NCBI RefSeq assembly: GCF_900114435.1
Contig: NZ_FOZK01000001.1
Location: 992,001-1,056,000, forward strand
Source of the DNA: Halomicrobium zhouii
GTDB lineage: Archaea; Halobacteriota; Halobacteria; Halobacteriales; Haloarculaceae
Reading direction: 5' to 3'
Length of the DNA stretch: 64,000 nucleotides
In this document: one piece after another, positions 33,873 to 41,658 of the stretch
How the letters are laid out: the number at the start of each line of letters is the position of its first letter
How positions within the stretch are numbered: the stretch's first letter is position 1
Notes under the pieces: generated by a model
The model's database searches: none
Told to the model about the DNA's origin: nothing
What the model saw: the letters and a program-made list of their open reading frames with translations, nothing else
Position numbers and translations under genes: made by a program

Positions 33873-35251
33873 GTGGGGAGCCGATGGCGTTCCACGAGAT
33901 GGGCGCGGAGTTCCCCGAGTTCGACGAGACGCCGACGGAGCTGGTCGTCGGGCCGGGCGACGCCGCCGACCACCAGACGAAGCGGTGGTTCGGCGTGTCG
34001 GCGTTCGCGCTCCTCGCGCTGGCCGTCGGCGTGTTCACCGCCCAGGGTGGTCTCCTGCTCGCGAGCGCACTCGGCATGGCCTTTTCTGGGTACGGCCGGC
34101 TCACCTCGCCACCGCCGGTCTCCCTCGCCATCGAACGGACCATCAGTGACGCCCACCCGAACCCCGGCGACGAGGTGACTGTCTCGCTCACCGTCACCAA
34201 CGACGGTGACCGGCCGCTGCCGGACCTGCGGCTCGTCGACGGCGTCCCCGACCGGGCGGCCGTCACTGGCGGGTCACCCCGAATCGCGACGGCGCTGCGG
34301 TCGGGGGAATCGACCACTATCGAGTACACCATCGCCGCGACGCGCGGCGTCCACGAGTTCGAACCGCTCACGGCCATCGTCCGCGACGTCAGCGGCGCGA
34401 CCGAACGAATCGCCTCGGTGGAACAGGGCGACGCCTTCGCCTGCGAGCCGGACTTGCCCAGTCCCACGCTCGACGTCCCGCTCCGACCCCAGACCACCCA
34501 GTACACGGGGCGAACGCCCGCCGACGCCGGCGGCGACGGCGTCGAGTTCTACGCGACGCGGGAGTACCGGATGGGCGACCCGATGAGCCGCATCGACTGG
34601 AACCAGACGGCCAAGACCGGCGACATGCGGACCATCGAACACCGCGTCGAGCGGTCGGTCACGGTCGCCCTCCTGGTCGACGCGCGGCCCAGCGCCGACG
34701 TCAGTCCGGGTGACGGCGCCAGCGCGGGCAGTGTGGCCGGGTCGACGCTCGAACGCAACCTCGAGGCGGCCCGCGAAGTCGCCGCGTCGCTGCTGGCCGA
34801 GGGCCACTCGGTGGGACTTGCGGCCTTCTCCGAACACGACTGCTGGCTGGCGCCCGCGTCGAGCGACAATCACCGCATCGAACTCCGTGAGACGCTCGCG
34901 ACGCACCCGGCCTTTTCTCCCGGAGACGAGGACGCCGACGTGAGCGTCTTCTCCGTCGCCCAGCGACTCCGCCAGCGCCTCCCCTCGGACGCCCAGGTGA
35001 TCCTGTTCTCCCCGCTGGTCGACGACTTCGTCTTCCGGACGACGGTCCGACTGGACGCCCACGGCCACCGGACCACGGTGGTCTCCCCCGACCCGACCAC
35101 GGCGGACACGTCGGGCCACCGGCTCGCCAGCGTCGAACGGCGGATGCGGATCACGCGCCTGCGCCGCCGGGGGCTTCCCGTCGCCGACTGGGCCGTCGAC
35201 GAGTCGCTCGCCCACGCCATGGCGCGCATCCGCGGGGGGCGGTCGGTGTGA
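33869..35251 (+). CDS. DUF58 domain-containing protein
   Basis: A 460-residue protein. Two membrane helices at about 44-80, then a DUF11-like beta region about 85-190 (NPGDEVTVSLTVTNDGDRPLPDL region) and the DUF58 domain about 210-420. The domain holds the hallmark EYRMGDPMSRIDWNQTAKTGDMRTIEHRVE segment (near 230-259) followed by a von Willebrand A-like VALLVDARPSADVSPG. DUF58 proteins work with MoxR AAA ATPases, probably in assembly or maturation of other proteins. The MoxR gene lies at the end of the cluster, convergent. Confidence 0.88.
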   Translation: MSGEPMAFHEMGAEFPEFDETPTELVVGPGDAADHQTKRWFGVSAFALLALAVGVFTAQGGLLLASALGMAFSGYGRLTSPPPVSLAIERTISDAHPNPGDEVTVSLTVTNDGDRPLPDLRLVDGVPDRAAVTGGSPRIATALRSGESTTIEYTIAATRGVHEFEPLTAIVRDVSGATERIASVEQGDAFACEPDLPSPTLDVPLRPQTTQYTGRTPADAGGDGVEFYATREYRMGDPMSRIDWNQTAKTGDMRTIEHRVERSVTVALLVDARPSADVSPGDGASAGSVAGSTLERNLEAAREVAASLLAEGHSVGLAAFSEHDCWLAPASSDNHRIELRETLATHPAFSPGDEDADVSVFSVAQRLRQRLPSDAQVILFSPLVDDFVFRTTVRLDAHGHRTTVVSPDPTTADTSGHRLASVERRMRITRLRRRGLPVADWAVDESLAHAMARIRGGRSV

Positions 35252-35853
35252 GCGACGCCGTTCTGGAGTCGACGTCGGACCGGCCGGCTGACGACCCGGC
35301 GGCCGGCGACCACGAGACTGCCGACCCGACGGCGACCGACGCCCCGACGTCGGAGGACGACTGGTCCTTCGACCAGTCGCCCTCGACGCTTGGCGTCGCC
35401 ACCACCATCGTCGCGGGACTGGTCGCAGTCGCCGCGACGACCGTCTCGCCCCCGGCCGCGCTGCTCGCGCTCGCCGGCCTCCTCGTCCTCGCGGTGGGCG
35501 TGCACCGCGGCTCGAACCAGGCCCACAAGCTCGGGACGGCGGGGCTGTTCGCCGGCGTCCTGCTCGCCGGTGCGGCGGGAGCCTCGCCGGCCGCGTCGCT
35601 CGTCGCCTTCGGCGGCGCCGTCCTCGCGTGGGACGCGGGTGAAAACGCGATCAGTCTCGGTCGACAGCTGGGCGCGCACGCACCGACGCGGCGGGCCACC
35701 GTCGTCCACGTCGCGGCGACGGGGGCGGTGGCGAGCGTCGTCGGTGTCCTCGCGCTCGTCGTCTACGACCTGAGCCGGGCCGGCCAGCCCACGACCGCCG
35801 TCGCCCTGCTCCTGGTCGCGGCGTTGCTGTTCATCTGGCTGCTCGACGACTAG
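35248..35853 (+). CDS. DUF7519-like membrane protein of the MoxR/DUF58 cluster
   Basis: A 201-residue membrane protein. An acidic Asp/Thr-rich N-terminal tail (about 1-45) is followed by five hydrophobic helices (about 49-68, 69-86, 94-112, 115-133 and 155-198) and a short C-terminal WLLDD. It overlaps the DUF58 gene by four bases and ends four bases into the convergent MoxR gene. The family name is from gene order and topology; role unknown. Confidence 0.75.
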   Translation: MSDAVLESTSDRPADDPAAGDHETADPTATDAPTSEDDWSFDQSPSTLGVATTIVAGLVAVAATTVSPPAALLALAGLLVLAVGVHRGSNQAHKLGTAGLFAGVLLAGAAGASPAASLVAFGGAVLAWDAGENAISLGRQLGAHAPTRRATVVHVAATGAVASVVGVLALVVYDLSRAGQPTTAVALLLVAALLFIWLLDD

Positions 35854-36803
35854 GCGGCGACGGTCGGCACGGGGACGCTGTCGAGCACCTCGTCGACGAT
35901 GTCGGCCTCGTCCACGTTCTCGACGCGGGCCTCCGGCGTCAGCACGATGCGGTGGGCCAGCACCGCCTGCGTGACGGCCTTCACGTCGTCGGGCGTGACG
36001 AACTCGCGACCCTGGATGATCGCCCGCGCACGGACGGCCTCGAAGAGGCGCTGGGTCCCGCGCGGGGAGACGCCCACGTCGACGTTGCGGTGGGTCCGCG
36101 TCGCCCGCGCCACCTTCCCGATGTAGCGCAGCACGTCGTCCTCGACGGTGACTGTCTCCGGGAGGTCACGCACGTCGTCGACCTCCTCAGGGGTGAGGAC
36201 GGTCTGGACGGAGGGGCTCTGCTCGGTGCGACCGCGGCGGCGCTGGAGCAGTTCGAACTCGCCCTCCTCCTCCGGATAGCCGATGGAGGTCTTCGCGAGG
36301 AAGCGGTCGACCTGTGCCTCGGGGAGTTCGAACGTCCCCTCCATCTCGACGGGGTTCTGCGTCGCGATGACGAAGAACGGCTGGGGGAGTTCGTACGTGT
36401 CGCCGTCGACGGTGACCTGGCCCTCCTCCATCGCTTCCAGCAGCGCCGACTGGGTCTTCGGCGGCGCCCGGTTGATCTCGTCGGCCAGGACGACGTTGGC
36501 GAAGATGGGTCCCTCGTTGAACTCGAAGGTCCGCTCGCGCTCGTTGAACACGTGCGTCCCGGTGATGTCCGCCGGCAGCAGGTCCGGCGTGAACTGGATG
36601 CGGGAAAAGGAGAGGCCGAGCGCCTCGGCGACGGTCCGCGCGGTCAGGGTCTTCCCCGTCCCGGGCACGTCCTCCAGCAGTACGTGGCCGCGGCCGACGA
36701 CGCCCATCAACACCGTCTCGAAGAACGCTCTGTCGGCGATGACCGCGTCGCTGACCTCGTCGAGCACCGTGTCACACACTTCGCTTGCTTCGGCGACGTC
36801 CAT
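35850..36803 (-). CDS. MoxR-family AAA+ ATPase
   Basis: A 317-residue MoxR ATPase. Walker A is in LLEDVPGTGKTLTAR (near 37-51), with FTPDLLPADITGTHVF and Walker B VVLADEINRAPPKTQSALLEAMEE (about 108-131). The sensor region is FVIATQNPVEMEGTFELPEAQVDRF. A C-terminal lid contains SPRGTQRLFEAVRARA and YVTPDDV-like sequence. MoxR ATPases act as chaperone-like partners for DUF58/VWA proteins. It is convergent with the DUF4129-DUF7269-DUF58-DUF7519 operon and is presumably its ATPase. The predicted promoter is AT-rich TTAATATGTATG just upstream (about 36822-36835). Confidence 0.92.
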   Translation of the reverse strand: MDVAEASEVCDTVLDEVSDAVIADRAFFETVLMGVVGRGHVLLEDVPGTGKTLTARTVAEALGLSFSRIQFTPDLLPADITGTHVFNERERTFEFNEGPIFANVVLADEINRAPPKTQSALLEAMEEGQVTVDGDTYELPQPFFVIATQNPVEMEGTFELPEAQVDRFLAKTSIGYPEEEGEFELLQRRRGRTEQSPSVQTVLTPEEVDDVRDLPETVTVEDDVLRYIGKVARATRTHRNVDVGVSPRGTQRLFEAVRARAIIQGREFVTPDDVKAVTQAVLAHRIVLTPEARVENVDEADIVDEVLDSVPVPTVAA

Positions 36804-36895
36804 ACCCGGCTATGTCTCTCGCGTTTAATATGTATGTCGGGGCTACCGATCGAATCCGAAACCCATAAAGACCAGATAGCAGTACAGTCGAGTGA

Positions 36896-36980
36896 GCCGA
36901 GGTAGCCTAGCCCGGCCAAGGCGGTTGCCTCGAAAGCAACTGTCCTCACGGACACAGGAGTTCGAATCTCCTCCTCGGCG
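36896..36980 (+). tRNA. tRNA-Ser (anticodon CGA)
   Basis: An 85-nucleotide class II tRNA. Acceptor stem GCCGAGG (36896-36902) pairs with CCTCGGC (36973-36979), followed by discriminator G. The anticodon loop in TTGCCTCGAAAGCAA gives CGA. A long variable arm (CTGTCCTCACGGACACAG) and the T-loop GTTCGAATC are present. No intron. It decodes UCG. Confidence 0.95.
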
Positions 36981-37120
36981 TTCTGTCGACACTATCCGAC
37001 GAGCATCGCGAGTCGTCCGTGCTGCCGGAACGCCACACGTGGAGATTCGAATGAGAGGAGTCACAGCCCCGGAATCGCAGGCGAACGGAGTGAGCAGAGC
37101 ATCCCGGAACGTCTCCGCGT

Positions 37121-37133
37121 AGTTCGAATCTCC
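37121..37133 (+). repeat. Copy of the tRNA-Ser T-arm 3' segment (possible att remnant)
   Basis: AGTTCGAATCTCC matches 36959-36971 inside the tRNA exactly over 13 bases. It is followed by a short GC-rich sequence that loosely mimics the acceptor end. Such 3'-end duplications mark integration at tRNA genes, but 13 bases is short. Confidence 0.35.
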
Positions 37134-37143
37134 CCGGGCTAGT

Positions 37144-37156
37144 CTTTATATATTAA
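37144..37156 (+). promoter_or_regulatory. TATA box of tnpB
   Basis: CTTTATATATTAA lies 20-32 bases before the GTG at 37176. It is one of the strongest TATA boxes in the window and suits a leaderless transcript. Confidence 0.7.
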
Positions 37157-37175
37157 CACGGTTCCAAGCGTAGCT

Positions 37176-38411
37176 GTGCCCGACGAGGAGTATCGGACGG
37201 CAGTTACCCGATTGGAACTCTCTCAAAGTAGTCGACAGCTGCTAGAGCAGACTATCTCGGAGTGGCGACGTGGCTGCAATATTGCTGTGGATGCAGCCTG
37301 GGGGATTGATGATCTTTCTTCTCGTCGAGTCCAATCGATCGCCTACGATCGTATCCGAGAGCGGACTGAACTGAAAAGTCAACACGCCGTTCTCGCAACG
37401 CACCACGCTGCGGAAGCGATGCGAAGCTGTGTCGAACAGCTCGGTTACAGGTCAGGCACGAGTCCCACCTTTTCCTCGCCGACGATCAAGTACGATCCTC
37501 GGACGATGACGTTGTTCGAAGATGGGACCGTCTCTCTGACTACACTCGGATCCCGAGTGCGGTGTTCACTTGCACTCCCTGAGGAGTCTAACGGATACCA
37601 GTTTACGTTTTTAGATGACGATGCGTGGTCGCTAAAACAGAGTACTCTCACAATTCGAGGTGGTACGTTCTATCTCCATCTCGGATTCCGTCGGGCAATT
37701 TCCGCCAGTGAGTCGACTGCCGAGGACGGAGCGGTTCTCGGAGTCGATCTCGGGCTGGAAAATATCGCAGTTACGAGTACAGCGCGGTTCTTCTCTGGTA
37801 GTGAACTCAGACATCGTCGAAGAGAGTTTAGCCGCATTCGCAGACGCATACGACAAACTCGGACTCGAAGCGCGTACCGAACACTGTCTCGATTGAGTGG
37901 ACGGGAGGAACGGTACGCTCGTGACGTCTTGCACAGTGTCGCAAATGGCATCGTGGAGGAAGCACTTCGATATCAGTGCCAAGTGATCGCTTTTGAGTCG
38001 CTGGAGGGTATTCGTGACCGGATACCTGAGGCGAGCTTCTTCCATCAGTGGGCGTTTCGGCAACTTCAGAAATTTGTCCAATATAAAGCCGAGAGTCATG
38101 ACATCAGTGTCGTAACAGTTGATCCTGCGAATACCTCTCTAAAATGCGCAGATTGCGGATATTCCGCGTCTGCGAATCGGCCTACCAGAAATCATTTTCA
38201 ATGCGAGAAATGTGGCACGGAGGCGAACGCAGACTACAACGCGGCGAAGAACGTCGGACTCCGCTACGTCCGTCGCGGCCTTCAGTCGTCTCGGCGGACG
38301 GGCGCCAGTCGATGCGCCCTGAAGTCCGGAACAGTGACGCCGAACGGGAATTTCGCTCCCTACCATGATGGGTTCGAGGCTGAGTTTACGGACAAGGTTG
38401 CTATCTCCTAG
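37176..38411 (+). CDS. tnpB: TnpB-type RNA-guided nuclease (IS200/IS605 family, no TnpA nearby)
   Basis: A 411-residue TnpB. N-terminal helical recognition part about 1-90, beta-rich WED-like part about 90-175, RuvC motifs and a zinc ribbon. The catalytic triad is intact: Asp191 (VLGVDLGLENIAV), Glu274 (VIAFESLEGIR) and Asp353 (NADYNAAKNVG). The zinc ribbon has Cys324, Cys327, Cys343 and Cys346. TnpB is a guide-RNA-directed DNA endonuclease whose RNA normally overlaps the 3' end of the gene and the element right end. Here that would be about 38250-38480, but I cannot define it. No TnpA transposase is present, so this is a solitary or decayed element. Base composition is far lower in GC than its neighbours, with AT-ending codons, a mark of transfer. 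Confidence 0.93.
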   Translation: MPDEEYRTAVTRLELSQSSRQLLEQTISEWRRGCNIAVDAAWGIDDLSSRRVQSIAYDRIRERTELKSQHAVLATHHAAEAMRSCVEQLGYRSGTSPTFSSPTIKYDPRTMTLFEDGTVSLTTLGSRVRCSLALPEESNGYQFTFLDDDAWSLKQSTLTIRGGTFYLHLGFRRAISASESTAEDGAVLGVDLGLENIAVTSTARFFSGSELRHRRREFSRIRRRIRQTRTRSAYRTLSRLSGREERYARDVLHSVANGIVEEALRYQCQVIAFESLEGIRDRIPEASFFHQWAFRQLQKFVQYKAESHDISVVTVDPANTSLKCADCGYSASANRPTRNHFQCEKCGTEANADYNAAKNVGLRYVRRGLQSSRRTGASRCALKSGTVTPNGNFAPYHDGFEAEFTDKVAIS

Positions 38412-38528
38412 CGATCAGTCGATATCGCCTCCTCGGTGTCACCGAAGGAACAGATACGAGACATCGGTCGGATCCCGAAAACATCGCTCAAAATGAACTA
38501 TTACGCTATCTTCTCCCGGCGTGTAACT
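38412..38528. other. Probable right flank of the tnpB element
   Basis: Low-GC sequence continuing from tnpB to about 38520. The right end of the element and the 3' part of any guide RNA should lie here; no terminal motif is recognised. Confidence 0.3.
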
Positions 38529-38640
38529 ATGGCAACGTTCGTCCTCCTTCCCGGCGCACAGCTCGGCGGGTGGTAATGGGAGTACGTGGCGTCGCCGGTT
38601 CGCGACGGGGGAGACGCCACGAACGATGCGGTAGACACGG
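38529..38640 (+). pseudogene. Broken alpha/beta-hydrolase N-terminal fragment
   Basis: ATG at 38529 reads MATFVLLPGAQLGGW, then TAA at 38574. This matches the start of esterase/hydroxynitrile-lyase-type hydrolases, which continue with Trp and a VxxxLRDxGHxV stretch. Shifting frame after the GGW gives WEYVASPVRDGGDATNDAV, which resembles that continuation. It looks like a frameshifted remnant beside the tnpB element. Short, so tentative. Confidence 0.4.
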
Positions 38641-38700
38641 GTACTGGTGTCGAGGAAGCGCTGGAACCTGCGCAGGCGGCGAACACGACGAGACGCAGCG

Positions 38701-38898
38701 CTATGCAGGTGGGCTACTCGGCAAAGGGCCCATTCCGTACAGGAGGTACCAGATCACGAGCTGTAGCAGCGCCCCCACCAACAGCACGGCCAGGAGATCT
38801 GACCAGCCGAAGTCGGAGCCCGGCTCGGTGCCGCCGGACTGCGCCATCGCGTCGGAAACATGGGTGTTGGAACGCCGACCGCGAGATTCGTCGCCCAT
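38701..38898 (-). CDS. Single-helix microprotein 1 of 4
   Basis: A 65-residue protein: hydrophilic N-terminus (MGDESRGRRSNTHVSDAMAQ) with Ser/Asp/Glu, one hydrophobic helix about 33-55 (WSDLLAVLLVGALLQLVIWY), then GMGPLPSSPPA. The start at 38898 is chosen over an in-frame upstream start because the extra residues are basic. It is the last of four same-strand genes with the same plan. No known family recognised; probably a membrane microprotein. Confidence 0.55.
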   Translation of the reverse strand: MGDESRGRRSNTHVSDAMAQSGGTEPGSDFGWSDLLAVLLVGALLQLVIWYLLYGMGPLPSSPPA

Positions 38899-38991
38899 AT
38901 CGTGATGTTTGAAGTTCGACACATGAGCCTTCTGCTGGTCGTCCACCTGCCGTTGCGTTCGGACACCCGCCGCTCGTTGCACTCTCGGTTC

Positions 38992-39147
38992 CTATCCGTA
39001 CATGACGTACCCGAACGCGAGCGCCAGCAGGACCACTGCCAGCAGGACGAACAGGACGGTGAACCAGTCGTTCCCGTCCGACGACCCGTCGTTGCCCTGC
39101 GCGAGCGAATCGGGCATCGGTTCACCGGGGTCTAATCCAGGGACCAT
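38992..39147 (-). CDS. Single-helix microprotein 2 of 4
   Basis: A 51-residue protein: an acidic Ser/Gly/Asp-rich N-terminus (begins MVPGLDPGEPMPDSLAQ) and a C-terminal hydrophobic helix (WFTVLFVLLAVVLLALAFGY) ending VMYG just before the stop. A TATA box TTTATAC (minus strand, 39169-39178 region) lies about 25 bases upstream of the ATG, which supports a leaderless real gene. Tail-anchored topology is inferred. Confidence 0.6.
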   Translation of the reverse strand: MVPGLDPGEPMPDSLAQGNDGSSDGNDWFTVLFVLLAVVLLALAFGYVMYG

Positions 39148-39168
39148 ACTCAGATGTCAGTTGTTTGA

Positions 39169-39178
39169 TGTATAAATG
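39169..39178 (-). promoter_or_regulatory. TATA box of microprotein 2
   Basis: CATTTATACA on the minus strand, 22-31 bases before the ATG at 39147. Confidence 0.6.
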
Positions 39179-39273
39179 TTATCCCGGCCGCAGTATCGCT
39201 TCTCTGTCCGGGATTCGACCTTCCAGCTCGTGCGCTTCACTGTCGGTACGGAAGAATCGGGCGAATCTCCGCG

Positions 39274-39426
39274 TTACAGGAAGTACTTCACCACGAACAA
39301 CAGCAGAATCGCCACAGCCATCGCCACCAGCAGGGAGGCCGGGCCCCACCTGGGCCAGGCGATCGTGCTGTCGGATTGCACCGTCGAGTCGGCGGCCATC
39401 GAGTCGGTAATCGCGTCTTGATCCAT
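39274..39426 (-). CDS. Single-helix microprotein 3 of 4
   Basis: A 50-residue protein: hydrophilic MDQDAITDSMAADSTVQSDS, then WPRWGP and a C-terminal helix (ASLLVAMAVAILLLFVV) ending KYFL at the stop. The start at 39426 gives the same plan as its neighbours; an upstream in-frame start adds Arg-rich residues atypical here. It shares the Tyr-aromatic C-terminal ending with microproteins 2 and 4. Confidence 0.55.
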   Translation of the reverse strand: MDQDAITDSMAADSTVQSDSTIAWPRWGPASLLVAMAVAILLLFVVKYFL

Positions 39427-39511
39427 ACGATGTTGTAATCTGGCCGACGCAAAAGCTTTCTCCCGGCCGTGCTCTCGCCGGTCCGAGACAGAACTCGCCG
39501 GACGCGACCCG

Positions 39512-39652
39512 CTACAGGAAGTACGCAAGTACCAGGGCCAGCACGACGACGACCGTGAGCACGATCAGGAGGGCGGACCGGCCATTCTCGTACGGTGACT
39601 CGGCACCGTCGGGCCGGTTCTGCGAGTCGGAGATGGGGCCGTGCGGGGCCAT
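39512..39652 (-). CDS. Single-helix microprotein 4 of 4
   Basis: A 46-residue protein: hydrophilic MAPHGPISDSQNRPDGAESP, then a C-terminal helix (LLIVLTVVVVLALVLAYF) ending at the stop with AYFL. It lies 107 bases downstream of the DUF2070 gene on the same strand, so it may be co-transcribed with it. The same architecture as the next three genes suggests diverged duplicates. Confidence 0.55.
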   Translation of the reverse strand: MAPHGPISDSQNRPDGAESPYENGRSALLIVLTVVVVLALVLAYFL

Positions 39653-39759
39653 ACCGATCCTTCCGGCCGGGGGATTGATGAAGCTACTCCCGGCCGAGAC
39701 GCCGCCACCAGCGGGTCGGAGCGTCGCTGCTCCTCGCGTGGCACCTGCGTGCTCCCCGT

Positions 39760-41619
39760 CTACGCACCGGCGAGGAAGAAGATCAGCACGCTCACGGCGA
39801 GCACGCCGAGGATGAACGCGGCGGCGAGCGCGCCGCCCAGGGAGACGACGGCGTTGGCCGTCGAGGCGAGCATCTCGGTGCGGTCGTTGCCGAACACCGT
39901 CACCTCGGCCTTCTCGCTGGCCATGCCGGCCTCGACGGGTTCGAGGTCGTCGATGGCGGCGTCGACCAGTTCGTCGATGAGCGCGAGGAGTTCGTCGTCG
40001 GGGATGGCGCCGCCGACCTGGTTCACCGCCTCGATGGTGTTGACGATGTGGGTGTCGGTGGTCATCACCTCGACGACGTCCACCGAGTCGATGGCGCCGA
40101 CGATGGTCTCGCGGAGCCCGGGCTCCATGTTGTTGCCGTCGACGAGCACGTAGGCGGTGGTCTGGCCGCCCGTCTCGAAGACGGCGACGCGGATGCCGAG
40201 CGGACCGATGCCGTCCTCGGGGTCCCAGGGCGTCTGGTCCCAGGCGACGCCGCAGCGGAGGTCGTCCTGGTGGGCGCTGGCGAGGCGGTCGCCGAGGCGG
40301 CCGGCGCCGTAGATCATGTCGAAGGAGCGCTGGCTCCCGGGGACGACGTGGCCCAGGTCCTCGCCCTCCAGGCCGTCGTTGCAGTTGTGGGCGTCGGCCA
40401 GCAGAATCTCGTCGACGTCGTCCGAGCGGGCCTCCGCGGCCGCCGAGAGGCCGACGGCGTAGTCGACGTCGTCGGCGAACCCGGGCGAGTACGTGGCCGC
40501 GAGGAAGGCGCCGTCGCCGAAGGCCTGGCCGGTGAGGGTGGCCTCGCCCTCCTGGACGCGGATGCTCTGGGTCGCCTGGTCGGTGTAGTCCAGGCGCTGG
40601 TAGGCCGTCTCGGCCGCCGAGAGGATGGGGTCGACCTCGCGCTCGGTGACGAGGTTGAAGTCGTGGCCGGCGGTGGCGTGGGGCGGGAACGCGAGGCCGT
40701 CGGCCTCCCAGGCGACGCGCTGGGGGAGGTTGCCGCCGCCGATCTCCCCCATCGGGCCGGGGTGGATCATCGGCAGGACGAAGCGGGCCTTCTCCTCGCC
40801 GCCAGGCCGGCGAACGGAGAGCACCGTCACGGGGACGATGGCGTCCTCGCCGAGTTCCTCGAAGAAGTCCTCGAGTTCCCGCGAGCCCTCGGCGACGTGG
40901 CCGATGAACCCCTGGAGGAAATCGAGGACGGAGACGCCGAGGCTGGAGCGCCACGGTCGGTCGAGGACGACCAGGAAGAGCCAGACGGCACCGGCGTAGA
41001 TGACGCACATGATGCCGAGGAGGCCCAGCTCCGTGGCGCCGACGGAGAGCAGTTCGGGCGGGGCCTCCTCCGGTCGGGAGAGCAGGTCGCGGAGCACTGG
41101 GTTGTCCAGCAGGAGTCCCGTCGTCCCGCTGTAGATGGAGAGGAGGACGGCCGCGGCGCCGGTCTGGATGCTGGCGGGAATAGCCGCGACGGGCAGCGAG
41201 TGCCGGGAGACGGCCATGACGATCAGGAGGCGGAAGGCGAAGATAGAGGCCAGCGACATCAGCAGGGCGTCGATGACGAACCGCTGGCCGAAGCCGGTCA
41301 GGAACGTGACCAGGCCCGCGAACGTGAGGATGACGATGACCACGAGTTCGCAGAACAGCGCGAGCAGGGAGGCCCGGTTCGGCGTCAGGTGGCCACCCAG
41401 TGCCCGGTCGACGGTCGGCGTGAGGGCGCTGGCGACGACGGTCGGGATGCCGACGTAGAAGATACCTTGCCAGGCGTCCTCGTAGACGAACTGGGACTCG
41501 AAGGCGGCGACGCCCATCACCGCGGCGAGCAGGAGGGAGAAGGCGACGCTCGCGTGCCAGCTCGGGGCTTTGAAGATAAATCGCGAGAGGCCCGCGAGGT
41601 TCCCCTGGGTCGCCGTCAT
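39760..41619 (-). CDS. DUF2070 family membrane protein
   Basis: A 619-residue archaeal membrane protein. About seven hydrophobic helices lie in the first 235 residues, then a large soluble domain about 245-590 and a final C-terminal helix about 595-617. The soluble part contains conserved-looking polar motifs: PMIHPGPMGEIGGGNLP (about 280-296), HATAGHDFNLV, LLADAHNCNDG (about 405-415) and TTDTHIVNTI (about 507-516). The conserved His/Asp/Asn residues suggest a metal or hydrolase-like site, but the family has no assigned activity. Start ATG at 41619. Confidence 0.88.
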   Translation of the reverse strand: MTATQGNLAGLSRFIFKAPSWHASVAFSLLLAAVMGVAAFESQFVYEDAWQGIFYVGIPTVVASALTPTVDRALGGHLTPNRASLLALFCELVVIVILTFAGLVTFLTGFGQRFVIDALLMSLASIFAFRLLIVMAVSRHSLPVAAIPASIQTGAAAVLLSIYSGTTGLLLDNPVLRDLLSRPEEAPPELLSVGATELGLLGIMCVIYAGAVWLFLVVLDRPWRSSLGVSVLDFLQGFIGHVAEGSRELEDFFEELGEDAIVPVTVLSVRRPGGEEKARFVLPMIHPGPMGEIGGGNLPQRVAWEADGLAFPPHATAGHDFNLVTEREVDPILSAAETAYQRLDYTDQATQSIRVQEGEATLTGQAFGDGAFLAATYSPGFADDVDYAVGLSAAAEARSDDVDEILLADAHNCNDGLEGEDLGHVVPGSQRSFDMIYGAGRLGDRLASAHQDDLRCGVAWDQTPWDPEDGIGPLGIRVAVFETGGQTTAYVLVDGNNMEPGLRETIVGAIDSVDVVEVMTTDTHIVNTIEAVNQVGGAIPDDELLALIDELVDAAIDDLEPVEAGMASEKAEVTVFGNDRTEMLASTANAVVSLGGALAAAFILGVLAVSVLIFFLAGA

Positions 41620-41658
41620 TTGTCTATGCCATCCCCCGGATCCGGTTAAATCTACTCG

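Noticed and set aside
38570-38905. Plus-strand frames opposite microprotein 1
   Set aside because: No family resemblance; part is the hydrolase relic and part antisense to the microprotein.
40048-41649. 533-codon plus-strand open frame opposite DUF2070
   Set aside because: Antisense shadow; DUF2070 on the minus strand has clear helices and conserved motifs.
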